Part shown: in pieces, positions 1 through 5,257 of the stretch
How the letters are laid out: each line of letters starts with the position of its first letter
How positions within the stretch are numbered: position 1 is the first letter of the stretch
NCBI GenBank assembly: GCA_029778935.1
Contig: JAKPBM010000420.1
Coordinates: 1 to 5,257, forward strand
Direction: 5' to 3'
DNA from: Bacillota bacterium
GTDB taxonomy: Bacteria; Bacillota; Clostridia; Oscillospirales; QAMX01
DNA: 5,257 bases
Made by a program: the position numbers and the translations under genes
Notes under the pieces: model-generated
The model's input: only the letters and a program-made list of their open reading frames with translations
What the model was told of the DNA's origin: nothing
Databases searched by the model: none

Positions 1-7
1 AAACAGC

Positions 8-1786
8 ATGCGATGTAAAACAATCATTCTGGACTATTTCAAAAAGCATGGATACCGTTATGCCCTCGGCGTGGCGTTTGTGATTCTGTCCACGGTGCTG
101 TCGGCCGTATTGCCCAAGCTGGTCGGCCAGACGGTGGACGCCATCGAAAACGCCTCCAAAACCGGCGACTTATCGCAGATGGCCACCGTACGGCATCTGG
201 TGCTGATGATGGTGGTGTGCGCCGTCGGCGCCTTTGTGGCCCGGTTTATCTGGCGGTATCTCATCATGGGCTTTACCCGCTCGATTGAGCTGAACCTGCG
301 GCACAGCCTGTTTACCCATCTGCAGAAGCTCTCCGCCGACTTCTACGTAAAGAACAACACCGGCGACCTGATTACCAAGGGCATTGTGGACACGCAGGTC
401 ATCCGCATGATGTTCGGCATGGGCCTTGTCGGCATTATCGACGTCTCCACGCTGGTAGCCGTCACCGTCCCCTACATGGTGGACACGGCTAATTTGCGCC
501 TGACGCTGATGGCCGTCATCCCCCTTCCCTTCCTTTTGTTCGCTATTGTAAAACTGCGCACGGTCATTCGCCGCCGGTTTTCGGTGGTGCAGGCCGCCGT
601 GTCCGACATTTCCTCCAAAGTGCAGGAAAATATCACGGGCATCCGCGTTATCAAAGCCTTCGCCCAGGAAAAAAGCGAAAACGCCCACTTTGAGGAGCTT
701 AGCAAAGCCAAGTGGAAGGCGGAAATGTCCATGGTGCGGGTGTCGTCCCTCATTAACCCCCTTTCCAACCTTGCGTTTGGCATCGTCTTTTCCATCTTCC
801 TCTTTTTGGGCGGCCGCATGGTGATGGCGGGCAAGCTGACCATCGGCGAGTTCACCGCCTTCAACACCTATATTGCCTACCTGATGTCGCCCGTCAACCG
901 CATCAGCCGGATTATCCAGGTCTGGCAGCGCGGCGTCGTTTCCATGCAGCGCCTGGACGCCATCTTCGCCGCCACCCCTTCCGTGACGGACGATAACGCA
1001 GACAGTACTGTCACCAGCCTGGAACCTGTTTCCGTAAAAGTAAAGCTCGATTCCTTTACCTACCCCGGCACGGACACGCCCGTTCTGCAGAACATCCGCT
1101 TTAACTTGCAGCCCGGCGAAGTGCTGGCCGTGATGGGGCCGACGGGTTCGGGCAAGACGACGCTGATGAACCTCTTTATGCGGGTGTGGAACCCGCCGAA
1201 ATCGTCCGTATTCCTTTCGGGACATGCCGTCGAGCGCATCCCGCTGGATACGCTGCGGCAGAGTATTGCCTACGTGCCCCAGGAAAGCTTCCTGTTCTCC
1301 GACACCATCGAAAACAACATCAAGTTCTACGACCAGAATGTTACGCTGGAAGACGCCCAGGAAGCCGCCCGCATCGCCGTTATCCACAACAACATCATGG
1401 AGTTTGAGAAACAGTACCAAACCGTCGTCGGCGAACGGGGCATGACCCTCTCCGGCGGCCAGAAGCAGCGCATCACCATCGCCAGGGCTTTAGTGCGCAA
1501 GCCGTCCCTGCTGCTGCTGGATGACTGCCTTTCGGCCGTCGACGCAGAGACAGAACACGCGATTTTAAGCAACCTGCGAGAGTACATCAAAAGCTGCACC
1601 ACCATTCTGGTCACCCACCGCATCGCCGCGGCGAGCCTGGCCGACCGGATCCTGATTCTGTCGGAAGACGGGCGTCAGATTGCCCTGGGCACGCACGACG
1701 AACTGATGGCGTCTTCCCCCGAATACCGTCTGCTGGTGGAACTGGCCGGCCAGACGGCGGAAAAGGAGGAAGTCAAGGATGCCTAA
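8..1786 (+). CDS. ABC exporter half-transporter, degenerate-site subunit of a heterodimer (BmrC/LmrC/TM287-like)
   Basis: This 592-residue protein fuses a six-helix exporter membrane domain (about residues 15-300; hydrophobic segments near 17-40, 62-82, 138-157, 163-183 and 250-290) to an ATPase domain (about 343-580). The coupling-helix region around 207-222 has the family pattern ENITGIRVIKAFAQE. Visible motifs are A-loop Tyr352, Walker A GPTGSGKT at 377-384, Q-loop Gln425, X-loop VGERG 474-478, signature LSGGQ 481-485, Walker B LLLLDD 501-506, D-loop SAVD 509-512 and switch His537. Asp506 replaces the catalytic Glu, which marks the degenerate-site partner in heterodimeric exporters. It overlaps the next gene by 8 bases, so the two are surely co-transcribed and probably translationally coupled. 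By family, it sits in the cytoplasmic membrane and exports drugs or lipophilic compounds; the actual substrate cannot be read from the sequence. The start is uncertain: only seven bases precede this ATG, no ribosome binding site is visible, and the frame is open to the window edge, so the gene may begin further upstream. Confidence 0.95.
   Translation: MRCKTIILDYFKKHGYRYALGVAFVILSTVLSAVLPKLVGQTVDAIENASKTGDLSQMATVRHLVLMMVVCAVGAFVARFIWRYLIMGFTRSIELNLRHSLFTHLQKLSADFYVKNNTGDLITKGIVDTQVIRMMFGMGLVGIIDVSTLVAVTVPYMVDTANLRLTLMAVIPLPFLLFAIVKLRTVIRRRFSVVQAAVSDISSKVQENITGIRVIKAFAQEKSENAHFEELSKAKWKAEMSMVRVSSLINPLSNLAFGIVFSIFLFLGGRMVMAGKLTIGEFTAFNTYIAYLMSPVNRISRIIQVWQRGVVSMQRLDAIFAATPSVTDDNADSTVTSLEPVSVKVKLDSFTYPGTDTPVLQNIRFNLQPGEVLAVMGPTGSGKTTLMNLFMRVWNPPKSSVFLSGHAVERIPLDTLRQSIAYVPQESFLFSDTIENNIKFYDQNVTLEDAQEAARIAVIHNNIMEFEKQYQTVVGERGMTLSGGQKQRITIARALVRKPSLLLLDDCLSAVDAETEHAILSNLREYIKSCTTILVTHRIAAASLADRILILSEDGRQIALGTHDELMASSPEYRLLVELAGQTAEKEEVKDA
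1765..1769 (+). promoter_or_regulatory. Shine-Dalgarno site for the second ABC subunit
   Basis: GGAGG lies inside the last codons of the first ABC gene, nine bases before the ATG at 1779. It supports that ATG as the start of the second subunit and implies that ribosomes finishing the first gene can re-initiate locally, helping to give equal amounts of both subunits. Confidence 0.8.
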
Positions 1787-3596
1787 ACCGATTCTGCAGG
1801 AAGCCAACGCGCCGGCCGGGCGCATGTCCGAGTATGTTGCCGGCCGGAAGCGCAAAACGCTCAGGCGTTTGCTTTCCTTCTTTTTCTACCAGAAGTGGCT
1901 GTTTTTGCTTTCCTTGGCGCTGGCGGCCCTTGTCAACCTGGTTTCGGTGGCAAAGCCGTACATCCTGCGCATGATTATCGACCAGAACCTGGCCGCCGGA
2001 AAGAACGACCTCAATGAAATCGCCTTCTGGGCGGTGGTCTACTTCGGCGTGGTCGTGGCCGGCGTGGTTATGGAGTACAGCCAGGCGCTGGTGCTCTCTT
2101 CCCTGGGCCAGCGCATCATGCACAAACTGCGTACGCGCCTTTTCTCCCACATCCAGAGCATGAACATGCAGTTTTTTGACCGCAACTCCTCCGGAAGCCT
2201 CTTAACCCGCGTCAACAGCGACATTGAGTCCCTGAGCGATTTCTACTCGGGCATCGTGGTGGCCTTTATCAAAGACATCCTGCTCATTGGCAACATCATG
2301 GGCGCCATGATTCTGCTGAACGTCGAGCTGGCTTTGTGGAGCTTCCTCTGCGTGCCGATTGTGGCGGCGCTGACGTTTACCTACCGCTATTTCTCCCGGC
2401 GCAACTACATCCGCCTGAAAGCGCAGCTCTCCAAACTCAACGGCTTTTTGGCGGAAAACATCAACGGCATGCGCATCGTGCAGATTTTCCGCAAGGAAAA
2501 GGAGAAAAACGCCGAGTTTTTAAAGCTGGGCAAGGAGTATTACCGCCTGGGTATCGTGGAAATCCTCTTAAACAGCCTTTCCAACCCGCTTCTGAACACC
2601 CTTTCCCACCTGTTCGGCGCGTTCCTTCTGCTGTTCTTTGCGCCAAGAACCATTCTTGGCGGGTTGGAAATCGGTACGTTGTACGCCTTTGTGCTGTACA
2701 TCAAGCAGTTCTTCGACCCGGTGTCCAACCTGGCGGAGCAGTTTACGTCCATCCAGTCGTCGCTGATTTCCGCCGACCGCGTCTTTGACATCATTGACAA
2801 ACTGGACACGCAGGAAGACCTGGACGAGGGCGAGCCGATTTCCTCCTTCTCGGGGAAAATCGAGTTCAAAAACGTCTGGTTTGCCTACGTGAACGAAAAC
2901 TGGGTCTTAAAAGACGTCAGCTTCACCATCGAACCGGGCCAGCGCGTGGCCTTTGTGGGTGCCACCGGCTCCGGCAAGTCGACGATTATTTCCCTTCTGG
3001 CGCGGTTCTACGATATCCAGAAGGGCCAGATTCTCATCGACGGCAAGGACATCCGCACCTACCGCAAAAGCGACCTGCGCCGCTGCATCGCCGTCGTACA
3101 GCAGGATGTGTTCCTCTTTACCGGCGACATCAACTACAACATCCGCTTAAACGACCAGACCATCACCGACGCGGACATCGTGCAGGCGGCGAAAACCGTC
3201 GGCGCCCATCCGTTTATTATGAGCCTGCCCGGCGGGTACACTTCCTACGTGGCGGAGCGCGGCTCGGAGTTTTCCGCCGGCCAGCGGCAGCTCATCGCCT
3301 TTGCCCGGGCCGTGGCGGTAAAGCCGTCGATTCTGATTCTGGACGAAGCGACAGCCAACATCGACACCGAAACGGAACAGGCCCTCTCCCAGGCGATGAA
3401 GGCCGTGGCCGACCAGATTACGACGATTACCGTCGCCCACCGTCTGGCCACTATCGTCCACTGCGACCAGATTTTCGTGCTCGACCACGGCACTTTAATC
3501 GAACGCGGCAACCACGAGCAGCTGCTGGAGCTGGACGGCCACTACGCCAACCTGTACCGCCTGTCTTTGGCGGCGCAGGAGGAGGAAAAGAAGTAG
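1779..3596 (+). CDS. ABC exporter half-transporter, catalytic-site subunit of a heterodimer (BmrD/LmrD/TM288-like)
   Basis: This 605-residue protein has a cytoplasmic N-terminal extension of about 35 residues, rich in Arg and Lys at 23-30. A six-helix membrane domain follows (hydrophobic segments near 38-58, 80-103, 155-180, 185-204, 262-290 and 296-312), then an ATPase domain from about 360. The coupling region reads ENINGMRIVQIF at 226-237. Motifs are A-loop Tyr370, Walker A GATGSGKS 394-401, Q-loop Gln442, signature FSAGQ 498-502, Walker B ILILDE with catalytic Glu523, D-loop ANID 526-529 and switch His554. The signature has Ala500 where the canonical LSGGQ has its first Gly, while the catalytic Glu is intact. 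This is the reciprocal of the upstream subunit, so the two should assemble as one heterodimeric exporter in the cytoplasmic membrane. The start is supported by GGAGG nine bases upstream. The gene ends with TAG 18 bases before a strong terminator hairpin. Substrate unknown; multidrug export is the usual family assignment. Confidence 0.96.
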   Translation: MPKPILQEANAPAGRMSEYVAGRKRKTLRRLLSFFFYQKWLFLLSLALAALVNLVSVAKPYILRMIIDQNLAAGKNDLNEIAFWAVVYFGVVVAGVVMEYSQALVLSSLGQRIMHKLRTRLFSHIQSMNMQFFDRNSSGSLLTRVNSDIESLSDFYSGIVVAFIKDILLIGNIMGAMILLNVELALWSFLCVPIVAALTFTYRYFSRRNYIRLKAQLSKLNGFLAENINGMRIVQIFRKEKEKNAEFLKLGKEYYRLGIVEILLNSLSNPLLNTLSHLFGAFLLLFFAPRTILGGLEIGTLYAFVLYIKQFFDPVSNLAEQFTSIQSSLISADRVFDIIDKLDTQEDLDEGEPISSFSGKIEFKNVWFAYVNENWVLKDVSFTIEPGQRVAFVGATGSGKSTIISLLARFYDIQKGQILIDGKDIRTYRKSDLRRCIAVVQQDVFLFTGDINYNIRLNDQTITDADIVQAAKTVGAHPFIMSLPGGYTSYVAERGSEFSAGQRQLIAFARAVAVKPSILILDEATANIDTETEQALSQAMKAVADQITTITVAHRLATIVHCDQIFVLDHGTLIERGNHEQLLELDGHYANLYRLSLAAQEEEKK

Positions 3597-3614
3597 TTTC
3601 CTTTCTCATATAAC

Positions 3615-3647
3615 AAAACTCCCGGCGGATGACCGCCGGGAGTTTTT
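3615..3647. terminator. Rho-independent terminator of the ABC operon, probably bidirectional
   Basis: A perfect 14-bp stem pairs 3615-3628 (AAAACTCCCGGCGG) with 3633-3646 around an ATGA loop. On the plus strand the stem runs into five T residues (3643-3647). On the minus strand it is followed by four T residues (complement of 3615-3618). It therefore ends the ABC operon and can also stop transcripts of the converging small minus-strand gene, whose stop codon (3648-3646) sits at the edge of the stem. Confidence 0.93.
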
Positions 3648-3921
3648 ACTTAATATAGCCTAATCGTTCCAATTCTTCTCTCACGTCCGGAGAAAAATCC
3701 GCAACGCTTCCCCGTTTCAGCCGCAGGATAAAATGCCTGTTTGTCTGCGGCGGAAACGACTGGGCAAAAGAGCTTTCGTGGACGACAATAATCAAATCCC
3801 CCGTCTGAAAGTCGGTTTTTCGATTGTTGTTATGAAGATACGCGGGGTAGCCGTCGTATATCATCATATAACACTTCTCGTCTACCACCGCAATGCAGCG
3901 TAATGGAAATTTCATCGCCAT
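3646..3921 (-). CDS. Small protein of unknown function, probably the 3' part of a disrupted gene
   Basis: The open frame gives 91 residues with no transmembrane helix. I do not recognise the family. The sequence looks like a real protein: alternating hydrophobic stretches (CIAVV, YMMIY, DLIIVVH, HFILRLKRG) suggest a small beta-rich fold, and the C-terminus (about 75-91, with DVREELERLGYI) looks like a short amphipathic helix. Neither the ATG at 3921 nor the one at 3915 has a ribosome binding site. The DNA just upstream reads, in a different frame, as a membrane or signal segment running into residues like those expected before this domain (see the separate entry for 3899-4023). I therefore infer that this is the soluble portion of an exported or anchored protein whose 5' end has been frameshifted. 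It converges on the ABC operon, shares its terminator, and lies downstream of the tRNA operon. It could still be expressed from an internal start, so functional status is open. Confidence 0.6.
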   Translation of the reverse strand: MAMKFPLRCIAVVDEKCYMMIYDGYPAYLHNNNRKTDFQTGDLIIVVHESSFAQSFPPQTNRHFILRLKRGSVADFSPDVREELERLGYIK

Positions 3922-4023
3922 TCAGGTAGATAACCGTGGCCGAAACCAAAATAGCCAGCGCAGCCGCGCCGAAAATGCCTGCCTAAATTTATCCAATTGC
4001 TTTCTTCACCCGGCATCCCTCCC
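3899..4023 (-). pseudogene. Broken 5' end of the small minus-strand gene: ribosome site, GTG start and signal/anchor segment with stops
   Basis: Reading the minus strand, GGGAGGG (4023-4017) stands seven bases before a GTG at 4009. The frame starts V-K-K-A-I-G, meets TAA (3991-3989) and TAG (3985-3983), then continues as a 20-residue uncharged stretch (AGIFGAAALA..., about 3982-3923) and then NGDEISIT (to 3899). A basic start followed by a hydrophobic core is the pattern of a signal peptide or membrane anchor. The open frame of the 91-codon ORF is one base out of register, and joining the two near 3899 gives a smooth protein. Two stops plus one frameshift point to decay, although sequencing or assembly error could explain part of it. 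An ATG at 4016 abuts the GGGAGGG with no spacing and opens only 34 codons in a third frame, so it is a poor alternative. Confidence 0.5.
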
Positions 4024-4083
4024 AGGCAGACGATTTTGGCAATACCTTATTCCGTGAAGTTTCCTTTACGGCACAATTATACG

Positions 4084-4119
4084 AAAAAAGACTGCATTTC
4101 ACAAGGAAATGCAGTCTTT
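4084..4119 (-). terminator. Rho-independent terminator of the tRNA operon
   Basis: On the minus strand a perfect 14-bp stem (4119-4106 with 4100-4087, core GACTGCATTTC) closes a five-base loop and runs into six T residues (complement of 4084-4089). The stem begins at the last base of the tRNA-Lys CCA end, so there is essentially no spacer between the tRNA and its terminator. Confidence 0.93.
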
Positions 4120-4194
4120 GGTGATCCATCCGCGATTCGAACGCGGGACCCTCTGCTTAAAAGGCAGATGCTCTGCCGGCTGAGCTAATGGATC
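4119..4194 (-). tRNA. tRNA-Lys, anticodon TTT
   Basis: The cloverleaf can be drawn in full. Acceptor GATCCAT pairs with ATGGATC, and discriminator A and an encoded CCA follow. The D-arm has GCTC/GAGC. The anticodon stem TCTGC/GCAGA holds loop CTTTTAA with anticodon TTT at 4161-4159. The T-arm is CCGCG-TTCGAAT-CGCGG. It is 76 bases long and is the last gene of a five-tRNA operon, directly followed by the terminator. It reads AAA and, by wobble, AAG. Confidence 0.97.
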
Positions 4195-4260
4195 ATGGGA
4201 ACAAGTACCTCGTGCAAGTGCACAGCGGCTTGTCCTACACATCCGCAGGTTGCGGACAAT

Positions 4261-4336
4261 TGGCTGGGATGGCAGGACTCGAACCTGCGCATGCGGGAGT
4301 CAAAGTCCCGTGCCTTACCAGCTTGGCGACATCCCA
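4261..4336 (-). tRNA. tRNA-Gln, anticodon TTG
   Basis: Acceptor TGGGATG pairs with CATCCCA, followed by discriminator G and an encoded CCA. The U1-A72 pair at the acceptor end and the short three-pair D-stem (GCC/GGC) are usual for bacterial tRNA-Gln. The anticodon stem CGGGA/TCCCG holds loop CTTTGAC with anticodon TTG at 4303-4301. The T-arm is GCAGG-TTCGAGT-CCTGC. It is 76 bases long and fourth in the operon. Confidence 0.97.
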
Positions 4337-4366
4337 TTATGCACGCCGGTTTACAAAAAAAATATA

Positions 4367-4444
4367 TGGGGTGGATGAAGGGATTCGAACCCTCGACCCC
4401 CAGGGCCACAACCTGGTACTCTAACCAACTGAGCTACATCCACC
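4367..4444 (-). tRNA. tRNA-His, anticodon GTG
   Basis: Acceptor GTGGATG pairs with CATCCAC. The base before it (G at 4444) faces a C discriminator, giving the extra G-1:C73 pair that identifies tRNA-His to histidyl-tRNA synthetase in bacteria. CCA is encoded. The anticodon stem CCAGG/CCTGG holds loop TTGTGGC with anticodon GTG at 4409-4407. The T-arm is GAGGG-TTCGAAT-CCCTT with one G-T wobble. It is 78 bases counting G-1 and third in the operon. Confidence 0.97.
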
Positions 4445-4476
4445 ATATTCGATTGCACAATCGACAATATCCGTTA

Positions 4477-4553
<77 letters not shown>

Positions 4554-4556
4554 ACA

Positions 4557-4630
4557 TGGAGCGGGCGATGGGAATCGAACCCACGTGACCAGCTTGGAAG
4601 GCTGGTGTTCTACCATTGAACTACGCCCGC
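4557..4630 (-). tRNA. tRNA-Gly, anticodon TCC
   Basis: Acceptor GCGGGCG pairs with CGCCCGC, followed by discriminator T and an encoded CCA. The anticodon stem CCAGC/GCTGG holds loop CTTCCAA with anticodon TCC at 4598-4596. The T-arm is GTGGG-TTCGATT-CCCAT. It is 74 bases long and is the first gene of the operon. Only three bases separate its CCA end from the 5' end of tRNA-Arg, so the two must be cut from a joint precursor. Confidence 0.97.
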
Positions 4631-4648
4631 GGGCTCAACGACTGTTAA

Positions 4649-4677
4649 ATTTTATCACATACTGCCGAATTTGTCAA
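4649..4677 (-). promoter_or_regulatory. Strong sigma-A-type promoter of the tRNA operon
   Basis: On the minus strand a perfect -35 box TTGACA (4677-4672) is followed, 17 bases later, by a -10 box TAAAAT (4654-4649). A TG one base before the -10 box adds an extended -10 element. Transcription should start near 4642, leaving a leader of about 12 bases before tRNA-Gly. This strength suits a stable-RNA operon. Confidence 0.9.
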
Positions 4678-4704
4678 CCCCCATTTTCCCTGCTTTTTCC
4701 CGCT

Positions 4705-4742
4705 GCGGCCTGTTCCGCATAGGCGCGGCCTTTTGCCGCATA
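4705..4742. repeat. Two similar small hairpins in tandem upstream of spmA
   Basis: GCGGCCTGTTCCGCATA (4705-4721) recurs as GCGGCCTTTTGCCGCATA (4725-4742), differing by a substitution and one added base and offset by 20 bases. Each copy folds on itself: GCGG/CCGC with a six-base loop in the first, and GCGGC/GCCGC with a five-base loop in the second. The copies lie between the tRNA promoter and the spmA ribosome site. They could be an operator pair, an mRNA leader structure or chance in GC-rich DNA; no -35/-10 pair for spmA was convincing around them. Confidence 0.45.
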
Positions 4743-4763
4743 TATATGCTCAGACGGTGCAAA

Positions 4764-4768
4764 GGGGG
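4764..4768 (+). promoter_or_regulatory. Shine-Dalgarno site of spmA
   Basis: GGGGG, preceded by AAA, lies six bases before the ATG at 4775. It fixes that ATG as the start and agrees with the N-terminal hydrophobic segment expected for SpmA. Confidence 0.7.
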
Positions 4769-4774
4769 ACGCTT

Positions 4775-5257
4775 ATGTTATCCAAAATCTGGTTGTTCAT
4801 GGTGGGAACGGCCATACTGGTCGGGGCGGCCAACGGCCGTCTGGAAGCCGTCGGCACGGCGGCGCTGGAAGGCGCTTCGGCGGCCGTGCAGCTTTGTATC
4901 GGCATTCTGGGTCCCGTGTGCCTGTGGACGGGGGTCACGGAGCTGTTAAGCGAAAGCGGCGCTTCGTCCGCGCTGGCAAAAGCCATGCAGCCCGTTCTCT
5001 CCCTATTATTCCCCGGGCAGAAGCAAAACAAGCCCTTAATGGAAAAAATCAGCGCCAACATTACGGCAAACCTGCTAGGCCTTGGCAACGCGGCCACACC
5101 TTTGGGCATGGCCGCCGCGTCCGACCTGGGCAAATTCTGCGTCAACGGCAAAGCCAGCCGCGAATTGTGCACTTTGGTCATCATCAACACCGCTTCCCTG
5201 CAGATCATCCCCGCCACAGTGGCCGCCGTGCGAAGTTCCCTTGGCAGCCCGCGGCCT
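4775..5257 (+). CDS. spmA: Spore maturation protein A (SpmA), 3' end beyond the window
   Basis: The first 161 residues are present and the frame is open to the window edge; the family is usually about 195 residues, so roughly 35 are missing. It belongs to the nucleoside-recognition (Gate) domain membrane proteins. The N-terminus starts with a hydrophobic helix (about 5-19), with a second hydrophobic stretch at 34-52. The conserved family block NLLGLGNAATPLG is at 99-111, and the second conserved block, with NTASLQIIPATV, runs from 138 to about 158. In Bacillus subtilis SpmA acts with SpmB in dehydrating the spore core; relatives also occur in Bacillota that are not known to sporulate, so its presence does not by itself prove sporulation. 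spmB would be expected just downstream, outside the window. The gene is divergent from the tRNA operon. No clear promoter was found, so it may depend on a sporulation sigma factor or a weak promoter in the 140-base gap. Confidence 0.93.
   Translation, partial: MLSKIWLFMVGTAILVGAANGRLEAVGTAALEGASAAVQLCIGILGPVCLWTGVTELLSESGASSALAKAMQPVLSLLFPGQKQNKPLMEKISANITANLLGLGNAATPLGMAAASDLGKFCVNGKASRELCTLVIINTASLQIIPATVAAVRSSLGSPRP

Noticed and set aside
170..1420. A 416-codon open frame on the minus strand across the first ABC gene
   Set aside because: The plus-strand frame has intact exporter motifs throughout. The antisense frame is open because of GC-rich third codon positions; its translation is low-complexity, rich in His, Gly and Asp, with no recognisable domain.
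4029..4076. A possible promoter for the small minus-strand gene (TTGTGC on the minus strand at 4076-4071)
   Set aside because: No acceptable -10 box lies 16-18 bases downstream; the closest match, TAAGGT, is 21 bases away.
4119..4194. tRNA-Lys as an integration (attachment) site for a mobile element
   Set aside because: No repeat of the tRNA 3' end and no integrase gene appear in the window; the tRNA is followed at once by its own terminator.
4713..4750. A sigma-A promoter for spmA using TATATA/TATGCT near 4741-4750
   Set aside because: At 17-base spacing the -35 positions read CATAGG, TAGGCG or GGCGCG, none close to TTGACA.
4750..5217. A 155-codon minus-strand open frame opposite spmA
   Set aside because: The plus-strand frame has the conserved SpmA blocks and a ribosome binding site; the opposite frame is a shadow with no recognisable features.

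Overview
The window looks like chromosomal DNA of a fairly GC-rich Bacillota (Firmicutes). The evidence is a BmrCD/LmrCD-type heterodimeric ABC exporter pair, a spmA gene (a spore-maturation family typical of endospore-forming Bacillota and their relatives), Shine-Dalgarno sites of the AGGAGG type, tRNA genes that all encode CCA, and a textbook TTGACA/TAAAAT promoter. Negativicutes or Clostridia would fit, but the genus cannot be fixed from this sequence alone.

Bases 8-3596 (plus strand) hold two overlapping genes for ABC exporter half-transporters, each with a six-helix membrane domain and a C-terminal ATPase domain. Their motifs are complementary. The first subunit has an intact LSGGQ signature but Asp in place of the catalytic Glu. 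The second has the catalytic Glu but a changed signature (FSAGQ). Together they should form one hydrolytic and one degenerate ATP site, as in BmrC/BmrD, LmrC/LmrD and TM287/288. The pair ends at a strong hairpin terminator at 3615-3647 that should work in both directions.

Bases 3646-about 4023 (minus strand) hold a small unrecognised gene converging on that terminator. The open 91-codon frame has no ribosome binding site. Just upstream, in another frame, lie a good Shine-Dalgarno site, a GTG start, a Lys-Lys N-terminus and a 20-residue hydrophobic stretch, interrupted by two stop codons. The simplest reading is a decayed or mis-sequenced gene for a small exported or membrane-anchored protein. 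This is the least ordinary item in the window.

Bases 4084-4677 (minus strand) are a compact tRNA operon transcribed Gly(TCC)-Arg(TCT)-His(GTG)-Gln(TTG)-Lys(TTT), with a near-consensus promoter in front and a perfect 14-bp hairpin terminator directly behind.

Bases 4678-5257 (plus strand) carry a short divergent intergenic region with two similar small hairpins, then the first 161 codons of spmA, which runs off the window edge. I see no mobile element, CRISPR array, phage gene or clearly new multi-gene system here.
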